From Bacillota bacterium (lineage in GTDB: Bacteria; Bacillota; Clostridia; Lachnospirales; Lachnospiraceae): a stretch of DNA of 64,000 bases. Location of the stretch: the NCBI GenBank assembly GCA_023399055.1, contig JAEWQV010000014.1:558001-622000 (forward strand), in the 5' to 3' direction. Under the pieces are notes generated by a model. That model saw only the letters and a list, made by a program, of their open reading frames with translations, made no database searches and was not told the DNA's origin. The position numbers and the translations under genes are program-made. Positions within the stretch are counted from its first letter, which is position 1, and each line of letters opens with the position of its first letter. This document shows, in pieces, positions 17,702 to 25,538 of this stretch.

Positions 17702-17892
17702 TCATAACATTTTTATGTTATGATTAAATCCATATGAATTGTATAAATTATATACATTCTATTTTTATTCTATTTGAGAACCTTATTTTTACAAACCAAT
17801 AAGGTCTTGTTCCTATAGAATAAAAAATACTTCATATCAGCAAACCTAGCGGCTTTGATATGGAAATAGAATATAGAATTTTTTGATAGGAG
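17702..17892 (+). ncRNA. Candidate structured 5' leader of the flavodiiron mRNA
   Basis: Consecutive hairpins are visible. TCATAACAT/ATGTTATGA lies at 17702-17710 and 17715-17723. GTATA/TATAC lies at 17741-17755. ACCTTATT/AATAAGGT lies at 17780-17787 and 17798-17805. CATATCA/TGATATG lies at 17833-17839 and 17856-17862 around the loop AAACCTAGCGG. Competing pairings exist: ATTCTATTT (17767-17775) with AAATAGAAT (17864-17872), and TCCTAT (17811-17816) with ATAGGA (17886-17891), which contains the ribosome binding site. That layout could let the leader switch translation. It does not match a riboswitch class I know. Confidence 0.45.
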
Positions 17893-17900
17893 ATGAAATT

Positions 17901-19106
17901 ATGTATTGTGTTCAGGAAATATCCCCGAATATATTTTGGGTCGGTGGCAGCGACCGACGTTTAGAACTTTTCGAAAATATGTTTCCATTACCAAATGGAG
18001 TTGCATATAATTCATACTTAATTATGGATGAGAAAACCGCCTTAATTGATACAGTTGATCGTTCCATAGGCCAATTATATCTTGAAAATATCACACATGT
18101 ACTTGGTGGTCGTGACCTTGATTACCTAGTAGTAAATCATATGGAACCCGATCACTGTGCGAGCATTGAGGAAATTGCCCGTCGCTATCCTAATGTAAAA
18201 CTTATCGGTAATAAGAAGACCTTTCAGTTCATGGAACAATTCTATGAAATGGATATGACTTCTAATTATCTTGAGGTTAAAGATGGTGAAGAGCTTTCCC
18301 TTGGCTCTAATACACTTCGTTTTTATACTGCTCCTATGGTTCATTGGCCAGAGGTAATGGTGACTTATGAGACAACGAATGGAATCATATTCTCCGCAGA
18401 TGCCTTCGGCTCCTTTGGCGCAGGTTCCGGTAATCTTTTCGTGGATGAGATGGATGATTTTGATGTTGATGAAGCAAGACGCTATTACTCCAATATCGTT
18501 GGGCGTTATGGACCACAGGTTCAAGCTTTAATTAAAAAGTTATCTGGATTGGATATTAAAATGATTTGTTCCCTCCATGGACTTATCTGGCGTAAGGAGA
18601 AAATAGCTTATATATTAGATTTATATGATAAGTGGAGCCGTTACGAACCAGAGAAAAAAGGTGTGGTTCTTGTATATGCCTCCATGTATGGCAATACAGA
18701 AAATGTTGTTCAAGCCTTAGGAAATAAATTAGCACAACGTGGTGTTCGCGATATGCATATGTATGATGTATCCAAAACTCATGCTTCCTATATTATTTCA
18801 GATTTATGGAAATATAGCCATGCAGTGATTGCGTCTCCTACCTATAATATGCATCTCTATTTTGGAATGGATGCATTACTTAAGGATGTTGCTGTTCTAG
18901 GACTAAAAAATCGTAAGGTGTCTCTCATCGGAAACCATTCCTGGGCAAGTGCTGCCATGAAATCAATGAAAGAACAACTTGAGTCAATGACTAATATGGA
19001 ATTAATCGGTGAGCCAATGGATGTTCGCTCCTCATTGAAGTCTGAACAGGAACAATTACTTGACAACCTCGCTGATGCTATTTATGCATCTGTTATTGAA
19101 TCATAG
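17901..19106 (+). CDS. Flavodiiron protein (A-type flavoprotein, FprA-like)
   Basis: 401 residues. Reduces O2 to water (or NO to N2O), protecting anaerobes, with electrons usually from rubredoxin. The N-terminal metallo-beta-lactamase-like domain holds the diiron site: NHMEPDHCASIEE (HxExDH, about residues 79-84), the bridging Asp in SADAFGSFG and the His in CSLHGLIWR. The C-terminal flavodoxin domain binds FMN through VYASMYGNTENVVQAL (about residue 260 onward), and SPTYN follows. There is no extra rubredoxin or reductase domain, so this is the simple class A. Start is the ATG at 17901 with AGGAGAT upstream; the earlier TTG at 17883 lies before that site. It is monocistronic, with a long leader and its own terminator. 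Confidence 0.96.
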   Translation: MYCVQEISPNIFWVGGSDRRLELFENMFPLPNGVAYNSYLIMDEKTALIDTVDRSIGQLYLENITHVLGGRDLDYLVVNHMEPDHCASIEEIARRYPNVKLIGNKKTFQFMEQFYEMDMTSNYLEVKDGEELSLGSNTLRFYTAPMVHWPEVMVTYETTNGIIFSADAFGSFGAGSGNLFVDEMDDFDVDEARRYYSNIVGRYGPQVQALIKKLSGLDIKMICSLHGLIWRKEKIAYILDLYDKWSRYEPEKKGVVLVYASMYGNTENVVQALGNKLAQRGVRDMHMYDVSKTHASYIISDLWKYSHAVIASPTYNMHLYFGMDALLKDVAVLGLKNRKVSLIGNHSWASAAMKSMKEQLESMTNMELIGEPMDVRSSLKSEQEQLLDNLADAIYASVIES

Positions 19107-19121
19107 TAACAAATTATATAG

Positions 19122-19156
19122 GAGTCTTGTAAGTATATTTTCCGCTTACAAGACTC
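19122..19156 (+). terminator. Terminator of the flavodiiron gene
   Basis: GAGTCTTGTAAG (19122-19133) pairs with CTTACAAGACTC (19145-19156), followed by TCTTTTTCTT. Confidence 0.92.
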
Positions 19157-19253
19157 TCTTTTTCTTAACGGTATCCCTAGAGAGCAATGTTTACCAGAAT
19201 CCAATTGGTATTCGTATAATGAATCAGAAGGTGCATAGTTTTTATCTGCTAAT

Positions 19254-19284
19254 AGTATCAACAAAGCAAAGCTTTGTTGATACT
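19254..19284. terminator. Perfect 14-bp hairpin between the flavodiiron and glycosylase genes
   Basis: AGTATCAACAAAGC (19254-19267) and GCTTTGTTGATACT (19271-19284) with a 3-nt loop. It is positioned downstream of the minus-strand glycosylase but lacks a T run. It may be a weak terminator or a remnant element. Confidence 0.5.
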
Positions 19285-19336
19285 AAACTTATGAATTGGT
19301 TTAAAACGCGCTGATATTCAATGTCAAATTCTTTAC

Positions 19337-19981
19337 CTAGTCTTTTTTCTTCTTTGGTGCATAATCTCTCATCTCGGGAATAGCACCTCCTGCAATTGCC
19401 CAAAGATATAAACTTGCTACGGTACCATACGGCGAATATCTCTTTTTGTATTTCGCAAACTTTTCTTTATCAATGCATTTATGATGATATAACATCCTCA
19501 TTCCTCGATGAATTGCAAGGTCTCCAAAGCTTATTATATTGGGTCGCTGCATACAGAAGGTCAAAAGCATTTCAGCTGTCCAAACTCCAATGCCCTTTAA
19601 AGCTGATAACTTTTGTATCACCTCTGTATCGGTCAGTGCTTCTAGCTCATTTATATCAAATTCCTTATTTCTAACCTTCTCTGCAAAATCCTTAATATAT
19701 TCGGCCTTCTTATACGTCATTCCTAGTTTTTGCAACTCATTTAATTCAAGTAAGTATATTGTGTCAGCATTAATCTCACCTACTCTATCTATGAGTCTCT
19801 GCCATATGGTTGCTTGTGCTCGTACTGATATTTGTTGTCCAATAATATGATGTATAACAGACGAAAACAGGTCATATTCAACTTCCCGATTAATATGTCC
19901 AATTTGATCTATTGCTGCTCCAAGTAGCTTATCGTGTTTTTTTAAGTATTCTATTTCCTTTTCACTGTATTCAAAGTACAT
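19337..19981 (-). CDS. DNA-3-methyladenine glycosylase II (AlkA-like, HhH-GPD family)
   Basis: 214 residues. Removes alkylated bases from DNA as the first step of base excision repair. The helix-hairpin-helix LKGIGVWTAEMLL (about residues 125-137) binds the DNA backbone. The catalytic Asp of the GPD motif lies in ISFGDLAIHRGM. The N-terminal SVIHHIIGQQISVRAQ is the conserved entry of the fold. No iron-sulfur cysteine cluster is present, which separates it from MutY/Nth. It lacks the extra N-terminal domain of E. coli AlkA, as do many Firmicute versions. A second alkylation repair gene (MGMT-like) lies just upstream on the same strand, separated by a hairpin that may end it. Confidence 0.93.
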   Translation of the reverse strand: MYFEYSEKEIEYLKKHDKLLGAAIDQIGHINREVEYDLFSSVIHHIIGQQISVRAQATIWQRLIDRVGEINADTIYLLELNELQKLGMTYKKAEYIKDFAEKVRNKEFDINELEALTDTEVIQKLSALKGIGVWTAEMLLTFCMQRPNIISFGDLAIHRGMRMLYHHKCIDKEKFAKYKKRYSPYGTVASLYLWAIAGGAIPEMRDYAPKKKKD

Positions 19982-19991
19982 AATTTAACTT

Positions 19992-20024
19992 GTATTGATG
20001 TATTTGTATCTAATACATCAATAC
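19992..20024 (-). terminator. Hairpin between the two alkylation-repair genes
   Basis: GTATTGATGTATT (19992-20004) pairs exactly with AATACATCAATAC (20012-20024). It may end the MGMT-like transcript or sit in the leader of the glycosylase. No clear T run follows. Confidence 0.55.
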
Positions 20025-20119
20025 TCTCCTTCCCATTTCAACTCCTTACTATAAATATCAATTTAATATTCGTGTTAAAATCCATCTAAATTTATATTTA
20101 CGACAATTTATACTTCATA

Positions 20120-20440
20120 TTATATAAACATACCCCATTGACTTTTTTTCATATCAATACAACCATTCTCTAAAAAGAATACACCTTCTTTTTCAAGCAT
20201 AGCACGCTGAATCTCTTCTCCTCCGAAGACATGCTCTGGTGCCAGTTTCCCGGATTTATTAACTACCCGATGACAGGGCAGCTTCAATTCCTCGGGTACT
20301 CTACTCATAATATAGGCAATCACTCGTGCTCCACGCGGTCTACCTGACATCCAGGCAATCTGACCATATGTAGCTACAAAACCCTCTGGGATATCTGCTA
20401 CGATTTCATAAACCTTTTGATACAAGTTTGAATTATCCAT
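20120..20440 (-). CDS. MGMT-family methylated-DNA alkyltransferase (C-terminal domain only)
   Basis: 106 residues, only the DNA-binding/active-site domain of O6-alkylguanine-DNA alkyltransferase. Visible motifs: PEGFVATYGQIAWMSG (winged-helix), the Arg-finger region GRPRGARVIAYIM and the active-site LPCHRVVNKSG. The acceptor Cys is kept; alkyltransferase-like (Atl) proteins have Trp or Ala there. Short stand-alone versions are common in Firmicutes and may transfer alkyl groups or flag lesions for excision repair. The AlkA-type glycosylase downstream supports a DNA alkylation-damage role. There is no Ada regulatory domain. Confidence 0.9.
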   Translation of the reverse strand: MDNSNLYQKVYEIVADIPEGFVATYGQIAWMSGRPRGARVIAYIMSRVPEELKLPCHRVVNKSGKLAPEHVFGGEEIQRAMLEKEGVFFLENGCIDMKKSQWGMFI

Positions 20441-20681
20441 TTTTGTCTTTAATCCTTCAATATTTATTTTTTTATATTGTATATAGCTTAATACTTGTCC
20501 AGGTTGGTTATAGCTGTTAAAAACTTGTTCCTATTCTTGTTCCTACAATGGGTATTCACCAGCAAGCTTGCGACACCTAATTGCGTTTTCATTATAGCAT
20601 AAATGACTCCTTTTATGAAACTCCTTCATTATTTTACAACCCTAGAAAAAATTTTAACTTATAGAATATTATAGAAAAAGC

Positions 20682-20739
20682 TTGACATTAAATGATAATG
20701 ATTATAATATTCATTTAGTAAGTTAGCCAAGGCTAACTT
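20682..20739 (+). promoter_or_regulatory. Fur-boxed promoter and downstream palindrome of the iron ABC operon
   Basis: TTGACA (20682-20687), 17 nt, TAATAT (20705-20710). TGATAATGATTATAA (20693-20707), a 7-1-7 Fur box with one mismatch to its mirror, fills the spacer and -10. Fourteen bases further on is a perfect 20-base palindrome, AAGTTAGCCAAGGCTAACTT (20720-20739), similar in form to DtxR/IdeR-family sites (TTAG..CTAA). It could equally be a leader hairpin. Confidence 0.8.
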
Positions 20740-20781
20740 TAAAGTACATATTTTAAAGGGACAAGAAGAAAGGGACATATT

Positions 20782-21879
20782 ATGAAATCAAAAAGCTTAC
20801 AAGTAATACTTGCAACTATGGTTGCAGCATCACTTATTTTATCAGGTTGTTCAAAATCAACCCCATCTGATACCAATAAAACCAAACCTACACCAGTAGA
20901 GTCAGAAACTTCTGTTACAGAAGCTCCGACTCCTACCGTTGCTACAGAAGATACAGCAGCAGAAACAGTTTATCCAATTACTATTAAACATGCATATGGT
21001 GAAACAATCATTGAAAGTAAACCAGAACGTGTTGCAACCATCTCCTGGGGTAATCAAGACCTTCCTTTAGCATTAGGTGTTGTTCCTGTAGGTGTATCTA
21101 AGGCAAACTATGGCGTAACTGATGATAGTGGTCTTTTACCTTGGACCTTAGCTAAATACAAGGAATTAGGTGTTACGGAACCTGTCCTCTTTGATGATGT
21201 TGCTGGTTTAGATTTCGAAGCCATCAGTGATGTTCAGCCTGATGTAATTCTTGCCGCTTATTCCGGTATTACTCAGGAAGAATATGATTTATTAAGTCAA
21301 ATCGCACCAGTTGTGGCATATCCAACCATTGCTTGGCAGACCTTATGGCGTGAACAGATTACGATGGATGCAACTGGTATGGGTATGCAGGCTGAGGGTG
21401 AGGCACTTGTTAGTGACTTAGAAGCATTAATTGCAGATAAAACTGCAGAGTATCCTCAAATTGCTGGTAAGAAAGCAGCCTTCTTCTATTTCACTGCTAC
21501 TGATTTAAGCAAATTCTATGTGTATATGCCAAGCGATCCACGTGCCGCTTACTTAACAGATTTAGGCATGGGCTTCCCTGACAGTGTAACAACTTTAGCA
21601 GGTGAAAATGCTAGCTTTGCCTTAGAGCTTAGTGCAGAAAATGCAGATTTACTTTCAGATGTAGATATTATTATAACTTACGGTACTCCTGATTTACTTA
21701 GTGCATTACAGTCAGACGCTCTTCTTGGAACTATTCCTGCTGTTCAGAGAGGTTCTGTAGTTGTTATTGAAGATGGTTCCAATTTATCAGCTTCCTGTAC
21801 ACCTAGTGCACTATCTATTCCTGCAACTATTGATGAATATCTTGGAATAATTGGAGAGGCAGCTGACAAAGTACAATGA
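20782..21879 (+). CDS. Iron-siderophore ABC transporter substrate-binding lipoprotein (FecB/FhuD type)
   Basis: 365 residues. The signal peptide ends in the lipobox LILSGCSK (Cys ~23), followed by a Thr/Pro-rich linker of ~40 residues and the periplasmic-binding fold of class III (cluster A-2). Characteristic segments are ERVATISWGNQDLPLALG, GLDFEAISDVQPDVILAAYSGI and LLGTIPAVQRGSVVVIEDG. It captures ferric siderophore outside the membrane and delivers it to the two permeases encoded next; stop and start overlap by 4 bp (ATGA). A Fur box in the promoter implies induction by iron starvation. The precise siderophore cannot be read from the sequence. No siderophore synthesis genes are present, so uptake of foreign siderophores is likely. 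Confidence 0.94.
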   Translation: MKSKSLQVILATMVAASLILSGCSKSTPSDTNKTKPTPVESETSVTEAPTPTVATEDTAAETVYPITIKHAYGETIIESKPERVATISWGNQDLPLALGVVPVGVSKANYGVTDDSGLLPWTLAKYKELGVTEPVLFDDVAGLDFEAISDVQPDVILAAYSGITQEEYDLLSQIAPVVAYPTIAWQTLWREQITMDATGMGMQAEGEALVSDLEALIADKTAEYPQIAGKKAAFFYFTATDLSKFYVYMPSDPRAAYLTDLGMGFPDSVTTLAGENASFALELSAENADLLSDVDIIITYGTPDLLSALQSDALLGTIPAVQRGSVVVIEDGSNLSASCTPSALSIPATIDEYLGIIGEAADKVQ

Positions 21880-22874
21880 AGCAATCAAAAATAATCATCT
21901 TACTGTTTTGTAGTTTGGTTATTCTATTGATGTGTATTTTAGCTTCTTTAGCCTTTGGAGCACGATTTGTTAATTTTCATGAAGTAATAGACACTTTGAT
22001 TCATTCTAAAAAAGATACGTTAAATGAATTAGTAGTTCATGAACGGATCCCAAGAACTGTCTTCGGCCTTATGGCCGGAGCAGCGCTTGGGGTTTCCGGC
22101 GCTCTAATGCAGGCGATTACCCGTAATCCAATTGCTGACCCAAGTATTCTGGGTGTCAACACTGGTGCTTCCTTATGCGTGGTAAGCGGCATAGCTTTCT
22201 TACACATACATTCATATAACCAGTATATTTGGCTGGCTCTGTTAGGAGCTGGCGTAACCTCTATATTTGTTTATAGTATTGGATCCTTAGGATATGGAGG
22301 TGCTACCCCCATAAAACTTGCATTAGCTGGAGCCGCAACCACTGCCGCTCTCTCTTCTATTGTTAATGCTATTATGTTACCTCGTACAGAAGTAATGAAT
22401 GCTTTTCGATTCTGGCAGGTAGGAACCATTGGCGGCGCTACCTGGGAAGGTATTTATGCAATGCTTCCCTTCCTGGTTGTTGGATTACTCATGGGAGTTA
22501 TTGTTAGTCCAGCCTTAGACGCTATGGCTTTGGGTGATGATGTAGCAACAGGCTTAGGTGTCCGTACGGGAATTATCCGATTAGTCGGTGCTACCGCAGG
22601 TGTACTGCTATGTGGTGCAACAACCGCTCTTGCTGGTCCTATTGCATTTGTTGGATTAATGATACCTCATGTCATTCGTATGATTTGTGGTCCTAATCTT
22701 CGTGTTCTGATACCGATGTCCGCAATTGGAGGAGCAATTCTCTTAATAACCTCTGATGTCCTGGGTAGACTTATCAGCAGCCCTGGGGAACTTGAGTCAG
22801 GAATTGTCACTTCGTTCCTAGGTGCTCCAATCCTTATTTTTATTGCTATGAGAGCGAAGGTGCGTACATTATGA
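21876..22874 (+). CDS. FecCD-family iron-siderophore permease, first subunit
   Basis: 332 residues with about nine hydrophobic segments. Family motifs: RIPRTVFGLMAGAALGVSGALMQAITRNP (about residues 55-85), then LGVNTGASLCVV and TALAGPIAFVGLMIPHVIRM, the last being the loop that contacts the ATPase. Pairs with the next gene product to form the transmembrane channel. Overlaps both neighbours by 4 bp (ATGA), so translation is coupled throughout. Confidence 0.95.
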   Translation: MKQSKIIILLFCSLVILLMCILASLAFGARFVNFHEVIDTLIHSKKDTLNELVVHERIPRTVFGLMAGAALGVSGALMQAITRNPIADPSILGVNTGASLCVVSGIAFLHIHSYNQYIWLALLGAGVTSIFVYSIGSLGYGGATPIKLALAGAATTAALSSIVNAIMLPRTEVMNAFRFWQVGTIGGATWEGIYAMLPFLVVGLLMGVIVSPALDAMALGDDVATGLGVRTGIIRLVGATAGVLLCGATTALAGPIAFVGLMIPHVIRMICGPNLRVLIPMSAIGGAILLITSDVLGRLISSPGELESGIVTSFLGAPILIFIAMRAKVRTL

Positions 22875-23905
22875 TAGAGACAAATAATAATTTAATTCGA
22901 GAAGGATATCGTCGCAGACGATTAAGATGGGTAAGTGTAACTCTTCTATTAGTGCTAGTGGCTTTAATTCTCTGTGCTACCGCTCTTATTATTGGAAATA
23001 CCATCTATCCTTTGGATACTGTTATTAAGGTACTTCTCGGTGAGCAAATAAAAGGTGCAACTTTTGCAATTGGTACAATTAGATTACCGCGAATGCTTGC
23101 AGGCCTTCTGGTTGGATTAGCCTTTGGTATCGCTGGTAGTACCTTTCAAACTATTCTTCGTAATCCTCTTGCCAGCCCGGATATCATAGGTGTTTCCTCT
23201 GGTTCAAGTGTGGCTGCTGTTTTTTGCATTCTTATGCTCAAGGTAAGCGGTAGCATTGTTTCAATCAGTGCAGTAATTGCAGGACTTTCCGTTGCAGCTA
23301 TTATCTATCTATTATCCAGAGGTGGCAGTTTCTCAGGTGGCAGGCTAATACTTATCGGTATCGGTGTTCAAGCGATGTTGAATGCAGTCATCTCCTATAT
23401 GATACTCAAAGCTTCAGAATATGACGTTCCAGGTGCTCTAAGGTGGCTTAGCGGTAGCTTAAATGGTATTCAAATAACAAAGATACCCAGCCTGTTTTTC
23501 GTAGTAATTATTTTCGGTTTGCTGATTTTCTTATTTGGAAGACACCTTAAAATCTTAGAGTTAGGTGAACAGTCTGCGATTACCCTTGGTGTTAGAACGG
23601 ATGTAACAAGACTTTTACTTATTTTAAGCGCTGTGTTTTTAATTGCGTTTGCTACTGCTGTTACAGGACCTGTTGCATTTACTGCCTTTCTAGCTGGTCC
23701 AATCGCTGCCAGACTCGTTGGAATAGGTGCTCCAAACGAATTACCTTCTGGCTTAGTAGGTGCAATTTTAGTATTAGGAGCAGATTTAATCGGCCAGTTT
23801 GCCTTTGATACTCGTTTCCCTGTTGGAATTATAACCGGTATCCTTGGTGCCCCATATCTACTCTACCTACTCATACGCATGAATAAAACAGGAGGGTCCG
23901 CATGA
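22871..23905 (+). CDS. FecCD-family iron-siderophore permease, second subunit
   Basis: 344 residues. A short charged N-terminus (REGYRRRRLRW) precedes the first membrane segment. Family motifs are RLPRMLAGLLVGLAFGIAGS, NPLASPDIIGVSSG and TAVTGPVAFTAFLAGPIA; the last corresponds to the ATPase-contact loop. Forms a heterodimer with the preceding permease. Four-base overlaps on both sides mark one operon. Confidence 0.95.
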   Translation: MIETNNNLIREGYRRRRLRWVSVTLLLVLVALILCATALIIGNTIYPLDTVIKVLLGEQIKGATFAIGTIRLPRMLAGLLVGLAFGIAGSTFQTILRNPLASPDIIGVSSGSSVAAVFCILMLKVSGSIVSISAVIAGLSVAAIIYLLSRGGSFSGGRLILIGIGVQAMLNAVISYMILKASEYDVPGALRWLSGSLNGIQITKIPSLFFVVIIFGLLIFLFGRHLKILELGEQSAITLGVRTDVTRLLLILSAVFLIAFATAVTGPVAFTAFLAGPIAARLVGIGAPNELPSGLVGAILVLGADLIGQFAFDTRFPVGIITGILGAPYLLYLLIRMNKTGGSA

Positions 23906-24702
23906 CAACAAATCATTTATTAAAAGCCAGCAATATCGTTGCCGGATATGATAAAAAAATTATTATAGATGGGATTAATATTACGATTCCACAAAATAAG
24001 ATAAGTGTAATTATCGGTGCAAATGCTTGTGGTAAATCCACTTTACTTAAGACGCTCTGCCGATTAATTCAGCCAGTTTCTGGTGAAATTCTTCTTGATG
24101 AAAAGAAGATCACAGATATGCCACCAAAGCAATTAGCAAGAGTGCTTGGTCTTCTTCCACAATCACCCGTTGTACCAGAAGGTATTACGGTAGCCGACTT
24201 AGTCAGCCGTGGTCGTTTCCCTTATCAATCCTTTTTTAAGGGACTCAGCAAAAAAGATTACGATGCTGTGGATGAAGCCTTAGATATTATGGGTATCACG
24301 GAACTAGCAAACCGTAGCGTTGATGAACTATCCGGTGGACAACGTCAGCGTGTGTGGATTGCTATGGCTCTTGCACAGCAAACTGATATTTTGCTTTTGG
24401 ATGAGCCTACAACCTTCTTAGATATCAGCTATCAGGTTGAAATACTTGACTTACTGACTGATTTAAACAAAAAGAGAAGTACCACTATTGTTATGGTACT
24501 TCATGATATTAATTTATCTGCAAGATATGCAGACTATATCTTTGCACTTCAAAAAGGAAAGCTTATTGCAGAAGGTGCACCTTCTGACATTATTACAGTT
24601 TCCTTGATAAAGCAGGTCTTTGATCTTGATTGTATGGTCATTCGTGATCCTGTCTCAAACTCTCCCTTTATCGTTCCAAAGGGAAGGCATCATGTGGGTT
24701 GA
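23902..24702 (+). CDS. Iron-siderophore ABC transporter ATP-binding protein (FecE/FhuC type)
   Basis: 266 residues. Walker A is GANACGKSTLLK (about residues 38-49), Q-loop LGLLPQSP, ABC signature LSGGQRQRVWIAMAL, Walker B ILLLDEPTTFLD and switch His VLHDINLS. An Ala-Cys in the P-loop is common in the FecE/FhuC subgroup. Last gene of the operon; a terminator follows within 25 bp. Confidence 0.96.
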   Translation: MTTNHLLKASNIVAGYDKKIIIDGINITIPQNKISVIIGANACGKSTLLKTLCRLIQPVSGEILLDEKKITDMPPKQLARVLGLLPQSPVVPEGITVADLVSRGRFPYQSFFKGLSKKDYDAVDEALDIMGITELANRSVDELSGGQRQRVWIAMALAQQTDILLLDEPTTFLDISYQVEILDLLTDLNKKRSTTIVMVLHDINLSARYADYIFALQKGKLIAEGAPSDIITVSLIKQVFDLDCMVIRDPVSNSPFIVPKGRHHVG

Positions 24703-24723
24703 TACGATAATTAAATCAATAAT

Positions 24724-24757
24724 GGAGCCTATCTCAATGCTAATTGGGATAGGCTCC
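24724..24757 (+). terminator. Terminator of the iron ABC operon
   Basis: GGAGCCTATC (24724-24733) pairs with GATAGGCTCC (24748-24757), followed by TCTTATGTT. It lies between convergent units. Confidence 0.85.
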
Positions 24758-24782
24758 TCTTATGTTAAAAGTGTTATAAGAC

Positions 24783-25430
24783 TTAGCTGTTCGTATTATC
24801 CTCTACGGTATACTCCTTCATGAATTGCTTTACTCTTTGTATAACATCTTCACCACCGATCACAAAAACAGTATCCCCCTTCTCAAAACCTCCATATGGA
24901 CCAGGTGAAAGCACCAAAATATCCTTTCTTTGTATTGCTATCACAGTTGCCCCGGTATGCTGCCAGAACTTTGTTTCTGATATTGTACGGCCAATCAATT
25001 GAGAATCATCTTCAATTTCGACTTCCAGAGGAGTAAGAACATTCAGATTTTTTAAGCGATCTGAGTAATCTACTATTTTCTCTATTCTATCATTGATGGA
25101 ATTTTCGATATTCTTTTTTTGAGACAGCAGATCTTTGATTTCATTTTTAAGAGTACGAATGGTCTCTTTGTTCTGAAACTTTTTTACAAATGCATAGGCA
25201 TTACTTCGAGAGGATATATGGATACCACTTCCCTGTGAAGGAACCACCACCTGCATATCCTCCAGCAGGTTAACCGCTCTTCTAATTGTCTCCGGCGAGA
25301 CATTATATTCACTGGCCATCGTTGAACGACCAAAAATTCTTTCGCCTTCTCTGAATTCACCATTACATATCCTGCCGGCAATATCTAAAGCTATATTCAT
25401 GTATCTTGGATTATCTATTCTTTGACTCAT
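24783..25430 (-). CDS. busR: GntR-type regulator with RCK_C (TrkA-C) domain, BusR-like
   Basis: 215 residues. The N-terminal winged helix is GntR-like (GERIFGRSTMASEYNVSPETIRRAVNLLEDM, about residues 30-60). A coiled coil follows (about 90-135), then a C-terminal TrkA-C/RCK_C domain (IEDDSQLIGRTISETKFWQHTGATVIAIQR). This exact architecture is that of BusR, the c-di-AMP-sensing repressor of betaine transport in lactococci and streptococci. The osmoprotectant ABC genes directly upstream on the same strand support the same job here. Start: the ATG at 25430 has AAGGGG 6 nt upstream; the ATG at 25436 is too close. It has its own promoter with an inverted repeat over the -10. c-di-AMP binding is inferred from family, not visible. 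Confidence 0.85.
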   Translation of the reverse strand: MSQRIDNPRYMNIALDIAGRICNGEFREGERIFGRSTMASEYNVSPETIRRAVNLLEDMQVVVPSQGSGIHISSRSNAYAFVKKFQNKETIRTLKNEIKDLLSQKKNIENSINDRIEKIVDYSDRLKNLNVLTPLEVEIEDDSQLIGRTISETKFWQHTGATVIAIQRKDILVLSPGPYGGFEKGDTVFVIGGEDVIQRVKQFMKEYTVEDNTNS

Positions 25431-25444
25431 ATTCATCCCCTTGA

Positions 25445-25495
25445 AGTGATATTCAAACCTTTGTTATTATATCACTATTTGAGATGATTTGACAA
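25445..25495 (-). promoter_or_regulatory. busR promoter with inverted repeat
   Basis: On the minus strand TTGTCA (25495-25490), 18 nt, TATAAT (25471-25466). AGTGATAT (25445-25452) and ATATCACT (25469-25476) form an 8-bp inverted repeat with a 16-nt gap; one arm overlaps the -10. A candidate site for autorepression. Confidence 0.6.
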
Positions 25496-25538
25496 TTCTT
25501 TTAGATAAGCTTTAATAACCCAGCTAACGAAAATCTAC

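Noticed and set aside
19254..19284. Insertion-sequence end
   Set aside because: A single 14-bp perfect hairpin with no second copy, no transposase and no flanking duplication; more likely a weak terminator.
20120..20440. Alkyltransferase-like (Atl) protein
   Set aside because: The active-site Cys is retained (PCHRV), whereas Atl proteins have Trp or Ala there.
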